From: Dysgonamonadaceae bacterium
GTDB taxonomy: Bacteria > Bacteroidota > Bacteroidia > Bacteroidales > Azobacteroidaceae
Direction: 5' to 3'
DNA: 36,375 bases
Assembly: GCA_031272085.1 (NCBI GenBank)
Contig: JAISUN010000042.1
Coordinates: 1-36,375, forward strand
The translations under genes were made by a program, and so were the position numbers. Every line of letters begins with the position of its first letter. The first letter of the stretch is position 1. The notes beneath the pieces are model-generated. The model was not told where the DNA came from and did not search any database. It saw nothing but the letters and a program-made list of their open reading frames with translations. Shown here piece after piece: positions 27,453 to 36,244 of the stretch.

Positions 27453-27871
27453 AAAGTTTTCAGCAATTCCAGGGCGCGGTTTTCAGCCTCGCGCATCTGT
27501 TTTTCCTCGTCCGGTTTCTTATCTTCAAGCCCGCAAAGATGCAGGATTCCGTGAATTATCACGCGATGAAGTTCCTCGTCATAGTCCGTCTTATATTTTT
27601 CAGAATTTGATTTTACCGTATCCAAAGAAATAAAAATATCGCCTGCAATCAGGTCGCCTTCCGTATAGTCGAAAGTGATGATATCGGTGTAAAAATCGTG
27701 GTTAAGATATTGATTATTAATGCGTAATATCTCTTCATCGGAACAAAAAATATACGAAACCTCCCCTACCCTCTTTTGATAATTTTCGGCCGTAAGAGAA
27801 ATCCACTTTTTTATCGTTTGCCTCGGCAATTTCGGAACTTTAACGCCTTCTGAATTGAATAAAACAGCCAT
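27449..27871 (-). CDS. ybeY: Endoribonuclease YbeY (rRNA maturation factor)
   Basis: 140 residues starting at MAVLFNSEGV. YbeY is a zinc-dependent RNase involved in 16S rRNA 3' processing and ribosome quality control. The metal site reads HGILHLCGLED: two histidines in H-x3-H, with the usual third histidine replaced by Asp. I recall this form as common in Bacteroidetes homologues, so it need not mean loss of function. Upstream landmarks such as SYIFCSDEEILRINNQYLNHDFYTDIITFDY agree. The frame stays open 231 bp further upstream, but the -7 box TAACTTTGC lies just before the chosen ATG and the extension has no family similarity. Confidence 0.93.
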   Translation of the reverse strand: MAVLFNSEGVKVPKLPRQTIKKWISLTAENYQKRVGEVSYIFCSDEEILRINNQYLNHDFYTDIITFDYTEGDLIAGDIFISLDTVKSNSEKYKTDYDEELHRVIIHGILHLCGLEDKKPDEEKQMREAENRALELLKTL

Positions 27872-27891
27872 TTTTGATTGAATTAAGACTG

Positions 27892-27899
27892 CAAAGTTA
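27892..27899 (-). promoter_or_regulatory. -7 promoter box for ybeY-mnmG
   Basis: The minus strand reads TAACTTTG followed by C, an exact match 21 bp before the ATG at 27871. It fixes the ybeY start and implies a leader of about 14 nt. Confidence 0.55.
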
Positions 27900-27973
27900 A
27901 AAGAAATATTCCATTTTTCAAAAAAACGAAATATTTTCATAATTAAAAAACAAGGCAATTCATTTAAAAAGAA

Positions 27974-27997
27974 TCGGCACAGATTGCTCTGCGCCGA
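27974..27997 (-). terminator. Weak terminator-like hairpin in the ybeY-fucI gap
   Basis: TCGGC and GCCGA enclose an inner CAGA/TCTG pair with one A-C mismatch and a four-base loop. On the minus strand it is followed by TTCTTTTT. The gap 27872-28250 (379 bp) otherwise holds the two divergent -7 boxes and AT-rich DNA; I see no tRNA, no riboswitch and no convincing small gene. What this hairpin would terminate is unclear. Confidence 0.3.
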
Positions 27998-28215
27998 CGC
28001 AATTAAGGTCCTGGAAAACAGGTAATCTGGCATCATCAAATAAGTAATAGAATATAAAAAATATTCTGTCTTAAATATACAGCAAAAACCGTGCCAAATC
28101 AAAAAAGGAGCAACAATAATTTCATAAACGCTTGAATTTCATTTCATTATAAAACAAAAGAAAAAGAAAATAAAAAATTAAATAATTTAAATTTCCAATC
28201 TTGATAAAATATTTC

Positions 28216-28223
28216 TATCTTTG
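28216..28223 (+). promoter_or_regulatory. -7 promoter box for the fucose operon
   Basis: TATCTTTG is an exact TAnnTTTG match 27 bp before the fucI ATG at 28251. The longer reading from a TTG at 28221 lies within the box and is rejected. No clear -33 element or operator palindrome is seen beside it. Confidence 0.5.
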
Positions 28224-28250
28224 TGTCCTAATACCATTAAATATAGCACA

Positions 28251-30044
28251 ATGAAAAGAAATCGTTATCAGGGCAATTGGCCCAAAATTGGAATTCGTCC
28301 GACTATTGACGGAAGGATGGGCGGCGTGCGCGAATCGCTTGAAAACCAGACGATGAATATGGCAAAAAGCGTAGTTGCGCTCCTCAAAGAAGAGTTGAAA
28401 TATCCCGACGGCAGCGCGGTTGAGTGCGTTATAGCCGATTCTACAATCGGACGGGTTGCCGAAAGCGCGGCCTGCGCCGAGAAATTCCGCAGGGAAGGCG
28501 TAGGAATCACAATTACCGTAACGCCCTGCTGGTGCTACGGCAGCGAAACAATGGATATGGAGCGCGAAACGATAAAAGCGGTCTGGGGATTCAACGGAAC
28601 CGAGCGTCCGGGAGCGGTTTATTTAGCCGCCGTCCTTGCCGGACACGCTCAAAAAGGCCTTCCGGCATTCGGAATTTACGGACACGACGTTCAGGATGCA
28701 AGCAATACCGAAATTCCCGCCGACGTGAGGGAAAAATTGCTTCTTTTCTCGAAAGCGGCTATGGCAGCGGCAATTATGCGCGGAAAATCTTATCTTTCGA
28801 TAGGCGCCGTTTGTATGGGAATCGCAGGCTCAATCGTTAATCCCGACTTTTTTGAGGATTATCTGGGGATGCGTTGCGAAGGAATCGACGAGGTAGAAAT
28901 TATCCGCCGAATGACGCTGGGAATTTACGACCGCGAAGAATACGAAAAAGCACTCGCCTGGACAAAAGCGAACTGCAAACAGGGAAAAGACAATATCAAC
29001 CGCCACGACCTCGTAAAAACGGCGGAAGAAAGCGCAAAAGACTGGGAATTTATCGTGAAAATGACATTAATTGTCCGCGATTTAATGATTGGAAACCCCA
29101 AACTGAAAGAAATGGGATTCGGCGAAGAATCGCTCGGCCACAACGCAATAGCAGCCGGTTTTCAGGGTCAGCGCCAATGGACTGATTTCTATCCGAACGG
29201 CGATTTTACCGAAGCAATCCTCAACTCGTCGTTCGACTGGAACGGCGTCCGTCCGCCATTTGTACTCGCTACCGAAAACGATTCGCTGAACGGAACGGCA
29301 ATGCTGTTCGGCAATCTGCTCACAAATACGCCCTCAATTTTCGCCGACGTGCGCACTTATTGGAGTCCAGAAGCCATTGAACGGGTTACGGGCAAAAAAC
29401 CCGCAGGAATCGCCGCAAACGGGATGATTCACCTGATTAATTCGGGCGCAGCCTCGCTCGACGGAAGCGGCTATCAGAACGACAAAGACGGCAAACCGGT
29501 AATGAAGCCGTTCTGGGAAATCAGCGAAGCAGAAGCGCAAGCCTGCCTCGACGCGACAACCTGGATGCCCGCCAACCGCGAATATTTCCGCGGCGGAGGC
29601 TATTCGTCGAAATTCCTGACCCGCGGCGGAATGCCCTGCACTATGGTTCGCCTGAATATCGTTAAAAACCTTGGCCCTGTTCTTCAAATCGCCGAAGGCT
29701 GGACTGCCGACATCGACCGCGAATCCTTCAAAATACTTGACGACCGCACCGACAAAGGCTGGCCTACAACCTGGTTTGTCCCCCGCCTCGACCCTGCGAA
29801 AGACGCATTTAAGGACGTTTATTCGGTAATGAACAACTGGGGCGCAAATCACGGCTCAATCAACTGCGGACATATCGGCGCAGAACTGATTACGCTCGCT
29901 TCGATGCTCCGAATTCCCGTCTGTATGCACAATGTGGCCGAAGATAAAATTTACCGGCCGGCCGCATGGAACGCTTTCGGAATGGACAAGGAAGGAGCCG
30001 ACTACCGCGCCTGTCAGGCTTACGGCCCGCTTTACAAAAAATAA
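28251..30044 (+). CDS. fucI: L-fucose isomerase
   Basis: 597 residues, close to the Escherichia coli enzyme. It interconverts L-fucose and L-fuculose (and D-arabinose/D-ribulose) with Mn2+ in the cytoplasm. The N-terminus [20 protein letters not shown] is diagnostic. Metal and catalytic residues align with a small constant offset from E. coli E337, D361 and H528: E342 in [11 protein letters not shown]366 in [10 protein letters not shown] and H534 in [22 protein letters not shown] and [10 protein letters not shown] are also conserved. First gene of the operon, with the mutarotase and transporter following at short spacing. Kinase and aldolase genes for the next steps are not in the window. Confidence 0.97.
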   Translation: MKRNRYQGNWPKIGIRPTIDGRMGGVRESLENQTMNMAKSVVALLKEELKYPDGSAVECVIADSTIGRVAESAACAEKFRREGVGITITVTPCWCYGSETMDMERETIKAVWGFNGTERPGAVYLAAVLAGHAQKGLPAFGIYGHDVQDASNTEIPADVREKLLLFSKAAMAAAIMRGKSYLSIGAVCMGIAGSIVNPDFFEDYLGMRCEGIDEVEIIRRMTLGIYDREEYEKALAWTKANCKQGKDNINRHDLVKTAEESAKDWEFIVKMTLIVRDLMIGNPKLKEMGFGEESLGHNAIAAGFQGQRQWTDFYPNGDFTEAILNSSFDWNGVRPPFVLATENDSLNGTAMLFGNLLTNTPSIFADVRTYWSPEAIERVTGKKPAGIAANGMIHLINSGAASLDGSGYQNDKDGKPVMKPFWEISEAEAQACLDATTWMPANREYFRGGGYSSKFLTRGGMPCTMVRLNIVKNLGPVLQIAEGWTADIDRESFKILDDRTDKGWPTTWFVPRLDPAKDAFKDVYSVMNNWGANHGSINCGHIGAELITLASMLRIPVCMHNVAEDKIYRPAAWNAFGMDKEGADYRACQAYGPLYKK

Positions 30045-30062
30045 CTCATTAAACTGTTGAAT

Positions 30063-30443
30063 ATGAAAAACTTAAAAGAAGGCTACCACGAACCGGGGAA
30101 AATGGCGACGCGCCGTTTTTGCCAGTTCCTGAAAATTAATCCCGAAACTGTTGAGCAGTACAAGTATTGGCACAGTTCCGAAAATATCTGGCCGGAAATT
30201 CCCGAAGGAATCAAGAAAGCCGGAATACTCAATATGGAAATATATCTTATTGAGGACAAGGCTTTTATGATTATCGAAACTCCGCTCGACTTCGACTGGG
30301 ATGCCGCTTTCGGCAAACTTGCCGGATTCAAGCGGCAGGCCGAATGGGAAGATTTTGTGGCGCAGTTTCAGGAAGCCGCATCCGGCCGCCGTTCCGAAGA
30401 AAAATGGCAACTGATGGAAAGAATTTTTTCACTTAACGATTAA
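30063..30443 (+). CDS. RhaM-type sugar mutarotase, probably for L-fucose
   Basis: 126 residues of the L-rhamnose mutarotase (DUF718) family, a dimeric alpha-beta barrel that interconverts sugar anomers. The substrate motif is visible as Y33 and H37 in EQYKYWHSSENIWPEI, matching the Y-x3-H...WPE of E. coli RhaM. GILNMEIYLIEDKAFMIIET and the closing EKWQLMERIFSLND also fit the family. It replaces the unrelated FucU family often found in fuc operons. Placement between fucI and fucP suggests L-fucose as substrate. The ATG at 30063 is preferred to the upstream TTG. The stop is 4 bp before fucP. Confidence 0.85.
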   Translation: MKNLKEGYHEPGKMATRRFCQFLKINPETVEQYKYWHSSENIWPEIPEGIKKAGILNMEIYLIEDKAFMIIETPLDFDWDAAFGKLAGFKRQAEWEDFVAQFQEAASGRRSEEKWQLMERIFSLND

Positions 30444-30447
30444 ACTT

Positions 30448-31881
30448 ATGAACACCGAAAAACCACAAAAATCAATCTTCGCCTCGCCCGGCGGAGGCAG
30501 TTACCTGTTCCCTTTCATTCTCGTAACCTCGCTTTTCGCGCTCTGGGGCTTTGCAAACGACATTACCAACCCGATGGTTGCTGCATTCAAGAACGTTTTG
30601 CTGATTTCAAATTCCGAAAGCGCCCTGGTGCAGACGGCATTTTACGGCGGATACTGCATAATGGCGATTCCGGCCGCGCTGTTTATCCGAAAATTCAACT
30701 ACAAAAACGGGATTTTAGCGGGATTGGCGCTTTACGCCATCGGCTGCCTGCTGTTCATTCCCGCCTGCAATGCAATGGCTTTCTGGGCTTTCCTGATTGC
30801 CTATTTTGTGATGACCTGCGGACTTTCGTTTCTCGAAACCACATCCAATCCGTATATTCTGGCTCTGGGGCCGGAAGAAAGTTCGACGCGGAGGCTGAAT
30901 TTTTCGCAGGCATTCAATCCAATAGGTTCGCTGACCGGAATGTTTATCGCGAGCAACGTCATCCTGAAAAAAATCGAGGCCAACGACGCCAATGCGCTTG
31001 CCGTTTTGCAAAGCAAAAGCGCAGAAGCCGCAGCCGCGATAGATACCTCGAAACCCTTTGCCGAAGAAGTGCGCCGTTCGCTGCAATCGATTGACGCTTC
31101 GGCTCTTATGGAAGTCCGAAAAGCCGACCTCGACTTTATCAGCGGGCCGTATCTCATTCTGGGATTGGTGGTTTTGGCATTTTTAATCCTGTTTTTCGTA
31201 ACCCGTTTGCCGAAAATCACGCTCGCCGAAGAAAAAACTTATTCGCTCGGCCAAACTGTTAAAATCCTGTTCAAAAACAAACGCTACATCTGGTCGGTTG
31301 TTGCGCAGGCTTTCTACGTCGGCGTCCAGATAATGGTTTGGACATTCATCATCCAGTATGCCGACCGCGAAATGGGAATGCCGAAATCCATAGCCCAAAA
31401 CTACAATATCGTTGCGATGGCCATTTTCGTTACAAGCCGGTTTATCTGTACATTCCTGCTTAAATATTTCAAACCCAGCCGATTACTTGCAACGCTCGCA
31501 ATTTTTGGAGGCCTGTTTGTCATTGGCGCAATATTTTTGCCTAACGCGCAGTTTGTCAGCGGACATTATTTGGGCGGATACTGGGGCTTGTACTGCCTGA
31601 TGGCGGTTTCGGCCTGTATGTCGCTGATGTTTCCCACGATTTACGGCATTGCGCTGCAAGGGATGGGCGACGAGGCAAAACTCGCATCGTCGGGGCTGAT
31701 TCTCGCTATCGGCGGAGGCAGCATTTTGCCCTGGGTTCAGGGAAAACTCATCGACCGCGCCGACTGGTTCGGCCAATCGCTGTCGTCAGTCAGGTTTTCG
31801 TTTGTGTTGTCGCTGATTTGCTTTATCGTTATTGCGCTGTTCGCCCGCTGGGTTGGACGGTCAAACAAAAACAGCATCTAA
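30448..31881 (+). CDS. fucP: L-fucose:proton symporter
   Basis: 477 residues with twelve predicted membrane helices, belonging to the FucP branch of the major facilitator superfamily. FPFILVTSLFALWGFANDITNPMVAAFKN is the family's first helix and contains the Asp and Asn seen in FucP proteins. CGLSFLETTSNPYILALGP carries the conserved E-T-x-x-N-P-Y of TM4-5. A long central loop (about 175-235) with Ala/Glu-rich helix separates the halves and is longer than in E. coli FucP. MSLMFPTIYGIALQGMGDEAKLASSGLIL is typical of the second half. It would import the L-fucose processed by fucI. Confidence 0.93.
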   Translation: MNTEKPQKSIFASPGGGSYLFPFILVTSLFALWGFANDITNPMVAAFKNVLLISNSESALVQTAFYGGYCIMAIPAALFIRKFNYKNGILAGLALYAIGCLLFIPACNAMAFWAFLIAYFVMTCGLSFLETTSNPYILALGPEESSTRRLNFSQAFNPIGSLTGMFIASNVILKKIEANDANALAVLQSKSAEAAAAIDTSKPFAEEVRRSLQSIDASALMEVRKADLDFISGPYLILGLVVLAFLILFFVTRLPKITLAEEKTYSLGQTVKILFKNKRYIWSVVAQAFYVGVQIMVWTFIIQYADREMGMPKSIAQNYNIVAMAIFVTSRFICTFLLKYFKPSRLLATLAIFGGLFVIGAIFLPNAQFVSGHYLGGYWGLYCLMAVSACMSLMFPTIYGIALQGMGDEAKLASSGLILAIGGGSILPWVQGKLIDRADWFGQSLSSVRFSFVLSLICFIVIALFARWVGRSNKNSI

Positions 31882-31909
31882 AATACTCAACTAAATAATT
31901 AAACACATC

Positions 31910-33889
31910 ATGAAAAAACTTTTTCTCATTTTTACCGCCTTAAACATCCTGTTTGCCGCTTCGGCTCAGGATAAATTCAAATTTGGCGATTGCCCTGCCG
32001 AACTGTTGCAAATGACGGTTTACGACAAGGATTCAACCGCGTCGGCAGTCGTTATTTACGAAAATTGCCGCTCGCATTACGAGATAAGTCCAACAACTTC
32101 TGATTTTCAGATAGTTACGGATTATGTTGTACGGATGAAAGTTCTGACCAAAGACGGAATTTCGTTTTCCGAATCCTCAATTCCTTTCTATCAGGGAAGT
32201 TCCAGAGCCGCGTCGGAAGAGGTAAAAAATTTGACCGGTTTTACTTACAATTTAGAAAATGGAAAAGTTGTAAAAGACAAACTGTCAAAGGATTACATCT
32301 TTACTGAAAATGTTTCCGACAACAATAAACGCCTGAAATTTGCGCTTCCTTCGGTCAAGGAAGGTTCGGTTTTCGAGTATAAATATACTTTGGTTTCGCC
32401 TTACTATTTTTATCCCCGCGATTTCGTGTTCCAACGCACGATTCCGGTTATTTACAGCGTTTATCAAATCCGTTTCCCCGAATATTTCCGTTTCAACAAG
32501 GAAGTGCGCGGATATGAGCCGATTAAGGTTGTTTCAACGCCGGAAAACGAGCATTTTCTCATTGGCGGAAACAGCCTTTCCTGCAATGCCGAAGAAATTA
32601 CGGCCGAAGTTAACGACCTGCCCGCGCTGAAAGACGAAGAATTTGTCTGGAACTACAACGATTACAAGAGCCAGATTACCTTTGAAATCAGCGGAGTAAA
32701 TATTACCGGAGTTTATTACAAAGACTTTTCCAATTCTTGGAACAAGGTCGTAACCCGCCTCGCAGAAAACCAGAATTTCGGCAAGCAATTTAATGATAAA
32801 GGACTGTTAAAGAACGAATTGCCGGAAGCGCTGAACGGACTTTCAAACTCTAACGACTCAATCCGTGCAATCCTGAATTTGGTACGCTCCAAAATCAAGT
32901 GGAACGGCAAGTCGAATATTTCCGTTTCCAATATTTCAAAGGCTATGAAAGAGGGAACCGGTTCGAGCGCAGAGATTAACGCATTGCTGCTTAATGCTTT
33001 ACGAAACAGCGGATACAATGCTTATCCGGTCGTGATGAGCCTCCGTTCGCGCGGACGAATCCCAATGACGCACCCCGGCGACGACCGGCTGAACTACTTT
33101 TTGGTTGTCGCTTACGTGAACGACACGCCTGTTTATCTCGACGGAACTACCGGATACACAGACCTTAACGTTGTTCCGCCCGACTGTCTGGTTGACCGCG
33201 CCCTGATAATCTACAATTCGCAATCCTTTGACTGGGTTGACCTTACAGGTATCGGCGGAAATGTTACGCGGGTCAATATCAACGCCCGTTTCAACGAAGA
33301 CGGCATTTTGACCGGCAATTTTGTTGAAACATACAGCGGCGAACACGCTTTTGCGTTCAAACAGGATTACGACAAGGCCGAAAACGAGGAAAAATATATC
33401 GAGAAAAGAGAAACCTCGGACAATGTTGAAATATCGGATTACAAAACCGAAAAGCGCGTTTCTACCGGCAATTTCAATTATCTTGAACAGTACTCGTTTA
33501 CCCGCCCGGAAGTGCGGCTCGACGCCGATATTGTCAGTTTCAACCCATTGCTTTTCGAGGCTATGCGGACTAATCCTTTCAAGCCCGAAACGCGGAAACT
33601 GCCGATAGAATATCCTTTCCCGCAGGAAGACCGGACAAATGTATTAATTGAAATACCGGAAGGTTACGCGGTTGACGAAGTGCCGTCCTCGCAAAAATTT
33701 ATTTACGACGAAGCCGGAACAATCGCTTTCAGTTACATTATTCAGCAAAGCGGCAACAAGATTCAGATTTCCTGCATCACGAGCCTGAAAAAGTGCCTTT
33801 TCGCGACGACCGATTACACGGCTTTGCGCGATTTCTGGTCGAAAGTTTACAATAAACAAAATGAATTGGTTACGCTCAAAAAACTTTGA
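31910..33889 (+). CDS. Exported DUF3857/transglutaminase-like protein with degenerate active site
   Basis: 659 residues with a signal peptide (LFAASAQ, cleavage near 20), so periplasmic or surface. An N-terminal DUF3857 beta domain (about 60-235, DYVVRMKVLTKDGISF and GSVFEYKYTLVSP) is followed by a transglutaminase-like core (about 310-425) and a C-terminal beta domain. In active relatives the core reads G-x-G-[DE]-C; here it is EGTGSSAEINALL with S353 at the cysteine position. The usual histidine is replaced by Y396 in DRLNYFLVV, while the acidic D411 (VYLDGT) is kept. The fold is probably intact without thiol chemistry. It follows fucP after 28 bp without a visible promoter and precedes a paralogue by 3 bp. 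Confidence 0.82.
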   Translation: MKKLFLIFTALNILFAASAQDKFKFGDCPAELLQMTVYDKDSTASAVVIYENCRSHYEISPTTSDFQIVTDYVVRMKVLTKDGISFSESSIPFYQGSSRAASEEVKNLTGFTYNLENGKVVKDKLSKDYIFTENVSDNNKRLKFALPSVKEGSVFEYKYTLVSPYYFYPRDFVFQRTIPVIYSVYQIRFPEYFRFNKEVRGYEPIKVVSTPENEHFLIGGNSLSCNAEEITAEVNDLPALKDEEFVWNYNDYKSQITFEISGVNITGVYYKDFSNSWNKVVTRLAENQNFGKQFNDKGLLKNELPEALNGLSNSNDSIRAILNLVRSKIKWNGKSNISVSNISKAMKEGTGSSAEINALLLNALRNSGYNAYPVVMSLRSRGRIPMTHPGDDRLNYFLVVAYVNDTPVYLDGTTGYTDLNVVPPDCLVDRALIIYNSQSFDWVDLTGIGGNVTRVNINARFNEDGILTGNFVETYSGEHAFAFKQDYDKAENEEKYIEKRETSDNVEISDYKTEKRVSTGNFNYLEQYSFTRPEVRLDADIVSFNPLLFEAMRTNPFKPETRKLPIEYPFPQEDRTNVLIEIPEGYAVDEVPSSQKFIYDEAGTIAFSYIIQQSGNKIQISCITSLKKCLFATTDYTALRDFWSKVYNKQNELVTLKKL

Positions 33890-33892
33890 TTT

Positions 33893-35785
33893 ATGATGAA
33901 AAATGCTGTCATTTTGCTTTTTTCGTTTTTGTGCGCCGCCGGTTTGAAGGCTCAAAATCCTTTTGCTTTTACTGTTCCCGAAAACTTGAAAGAAGGGGCA
34001 AGCGCGGTAATCCGCGACTTGTCTCAGTCTTTCGTTCAGGACGACCTGTATAGCGGCGTTTATAAGGAAAGCCTCACAATCACCGTGCTAAACGCCAAAG
34101 GCGACGCTTTCGCAAACTTTATCGTTTCGGAAGATTCTTTTCACGAACTGAAATCCTTTTCGGGCGAGATTTTTAATGTCGTAGGTAAGTCGATAAAGAA
34201 AATTTCCAAAAAGGATTTGGGAACTACCGCTTTTTCGTATGACCTCGCAAACGACCGTCAATTAAGGTTTTACAATTTCAGCGCCCCCTCCTACCCTATC
34301 ACTGTCAGGTACGAATACGAAATGAAATTCAAGAACGGGATTTTGAATTATCCTTCGTTCAGGCCGGTTCCGGGATTCCGCGTTTCGGTAGAAAAATCGA
34401 GTTACGAGTTGAAAATTCCCGCCGATTTCGTTCTGCGGGAAAAGGCTGTAAATGGCGAGTTTCCCGTTGAAAATCAAGATGTTGACAAGTACAAATCGCG
34501 AAAGTGGACTTTCAACAATTTTGCGGCTTTGACTTATGAACCTTACACTCCCGAAGGCGAAGTCTTCCCTGCCCTGTTTCTTGCGCCCGAAAAATTTTGC
34601 GCCGGAACAAACTGCGGCGAACAAACCGACTGGAAGGCTTTCGGACAGTGGATTTACGGCTTGCTCGAGGGACGGAACAGTCTGCCCCAAACAACAATTG
34701 ATAAAATTCATCAACTGACTGATAATCTGACCGATAAGCGCGAAAAAGTAAAAGCGCTGTACGAGTTTTTGCAAAACTCTACCCACTACGTAAGCATTCA
34801 ACTCGGCATAGGCGGCTGGCAGCCGATGACTGCGGAAGCCGTTGCCAAAACGGGATTCGGCGATTGCAAAGGGCTTGTAAACTATATGAAATCGCTGCTC
34901 GATGCGGTAAATATTCCTTCGCTATATACCGTTATCAGCACCGAAAAGAAGCGGTTTTTCGAGGATTTTCCAAACTTTTTGCAGGCCAACCACGTGATTT
35001 TGATGGTTCCGCTGGCAACGGACACTATCTGGCTCGAATGTACAAACCAAAATTTGCCGTTTGACTACATCCACAGCGGAATTGCCGGTCATCAGGCGCT
35101 GATAGTCGAGGACAACAATTCGCGGCTTTACACTTTGCCCTCGTATCCGAACAGCGCCAACAGCGAAATCAACAAGGTGGAAATCAGCCTTTCCGGCGAC
35201 GGAAAAGCCTTATTGACAGTCGATTGCAATTACAAAGGCGACAGATGGGAACCCGCTTTTTCCCGCCTTAACGGAGCCGATGCAAAGGAAGAAAACGAGT
35301 TTTTGGTTCGTCTGATAAAAGCCCCAAAACCGCAGATTAGCAATTTCAACAAGGAACTGAAAGTTGCCGGAAAACCGGAGTTAAATATCTCATTTACTGC
35401 CGATTGCGAAAATTTTGCTTCCAAAACCGGAACGCGGCTGTTTATCCCCGTAAATCCGATTTACACTTCCGTAAAAGGTTATTTTTCAGGCAATAACCGC
35501 ATTTACGACATTGATTTGGAAAGCGGACTTTATGAAACAGATTCAATCGTTCTGCATATTCCGGAAGGCTATTCGCTTGAAAATGCGCCAAAACCGGCTG
35601 ATTTACAGTCAGATTACGGCTCTTTCCATACCGAAGTCAGAGAAGAAAACGGAAAACTGATTTATGTTCAGAAACTCGAACTGCTGCCCGGCCGCTTTCC
35701 GGCATCGGAATTTCAGCAAATAAAGGATTTTTATGCGAAAATCGAAAATTTGCAGACTGCTAAGGTTGTTTTGAAGAAAAATTAA
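33893..35785 (+). CDS. Exported DUF3857/transglutaminase-like protein with intact triad
   Basis: 630 residues, paralogous in layout to the preceding protein. The signal peptide ends near GLKAQ (21). The DUF3857 domain spans about 50-225 (TVRYEYEMKFKNGILNYPSF). The transglutaminase-like core keeps the full triad: C325 in TGFGDCKGLVNYM, H367 in QANHVILM and an acidic E382 in IWLECTNQ. Such proteins may act as cysteine peptidases or amidases or may cross-link proteins; the substrate is unknown. The start has two adjacent ATGs (33893, 33896). It begins 3 bp after the stop of the degenerate paralogue, so the two are cotranscribed and may form a complex. Confidence 0.84.
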   Translation: MMKNAVILLFSFLCAAGLKAQNPFAFTVPENLKEGASAVIRDLSQSFVQDDLYSGVYKESLTITVLNAKGDAFANFIVSEDSFHELKSFSGEIFNVVGKSIKKISKKDLGTTAFSYDLANDRQLRFYNFSAPSYPITVRYEYEMKFKNGILNYPSFRPVPGFRVSVEKSSYELKIPADFVLREKAVNGEFPVENQDVDKYKSRKWTFNNFAALTYEPYTPEGEVFPALFLAPEKFCAGTNCGEQTDWKAFGQWIYGLLEGRNSLPQTTIDKIHQLTDNLTDKREKVKALYEFLQNSTHYVSIQLGIGGWQPMTAEAVAKTGFGDCKGLVNYMKSLLDAVNIPSLYTVISTEKKRFFEDFPNFLQANHVILMVPLATDTIWLECTNQNLPFDYIHSGIAGHQALIVEDNNSRLYTLPSYPNSANSEINKVEISLSGDGKALLTVDCNYKGDRWEPAFSRLNGADAKEENEFLVRLIKAPKPQISNFNKELKVAGKPELNISFTADCENFASKTGTRLFIPVNPIYTSVKGYFSGNNRIYDIDLESGLYETDSIVLHIPEGYSLENAPKPADLQSDYGSFHTEVREENGKLIYVQKLELLPGRFPASEFQQIKDFYAKIENLQTAKVVLKKN

Positions 35786-35815
35786 ATTTTATAACAAATT
35801 AATAATTAGAGTTTT

Positions 35816-36244
35816 ATGAAACAAATAACAAAAAAATCCATTCTCGGCCTCGCAGTATTTATTCTGTATATAGTACTTTCTCTTTTGATAATTGATACTT
35901 CATTTGTCCAGCACTTGCTCGAAAAACACGGTTTTCTGGTTTTTATTGCTTGGTGGGCGGTTTTCATCGGATTGGTATTTTGGGTGGATAAACTGATTAA
36001 AAAAGAGCAACCGGAAAGGAACGTCAGCCGTAAACAAACAGTTGCATTTTATTGTTCAATCATAGTAATGGTAATCTTACTTGGTGTGATTGAAAAAGTC
36101 TTTCTCAAAGATTTTGTTATCGGCAAAAGCAGGCTTGTCCTTTTGTACGAACTGCCGTTCATTATCCTCTGGAGTCTTGCAACCGGCCTGATAATAAGGA
36201 AATTTTTCCCGAATAAAAACAAACAAATAAACAAAACATTATGA
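35816..36244 (+). CDS. Small four-helix membrane protein, function unknown
   Basis: 142 residues, no family recognised. Four hydrophobic segments are visible at about 9-27, 40-60, 77-95 and 108-126, separated by short charged loops (DKLIKKEQPERNVSRKQ between the second and third). A Lys-rich C-terminus (KFFPNKNKQINK) suggests a cytoplasmic tail. There is no TAnnTTTG box in the 30-bp gap after the transglutaminase-like gene, so it is probably part of the same message. Its TGA overlaps the ATG of the next gene (ATGA). Confidence 0.75.
   Translation: MKQITKKSILGLAVFILYIVLSLLIIDTSFVQHLLEKHGFLVFIAWWAVFIGLVFWVDKLIKKEQPERNVSRKQTVAFYCSIIVMVILLGVIEKVFLKDFVIGKSRLVLLYELPFIILWSLATGLIIRKFFPNKNKQINKTL

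Noticed and set aside
27872..28102. 77-codon N-terminal extension of YbeY
   Set aside because: The open frame is accidental: it holds the -7 box at 27892-27899 and adds Phe/Leu-rich residues unlike the family.
28221..28250. TTG start for L-fucose isomerase
   Set aside because: The TTG is part of the TATCTTTG promoter box; the ATG at 28251 gives the family N-terminus.
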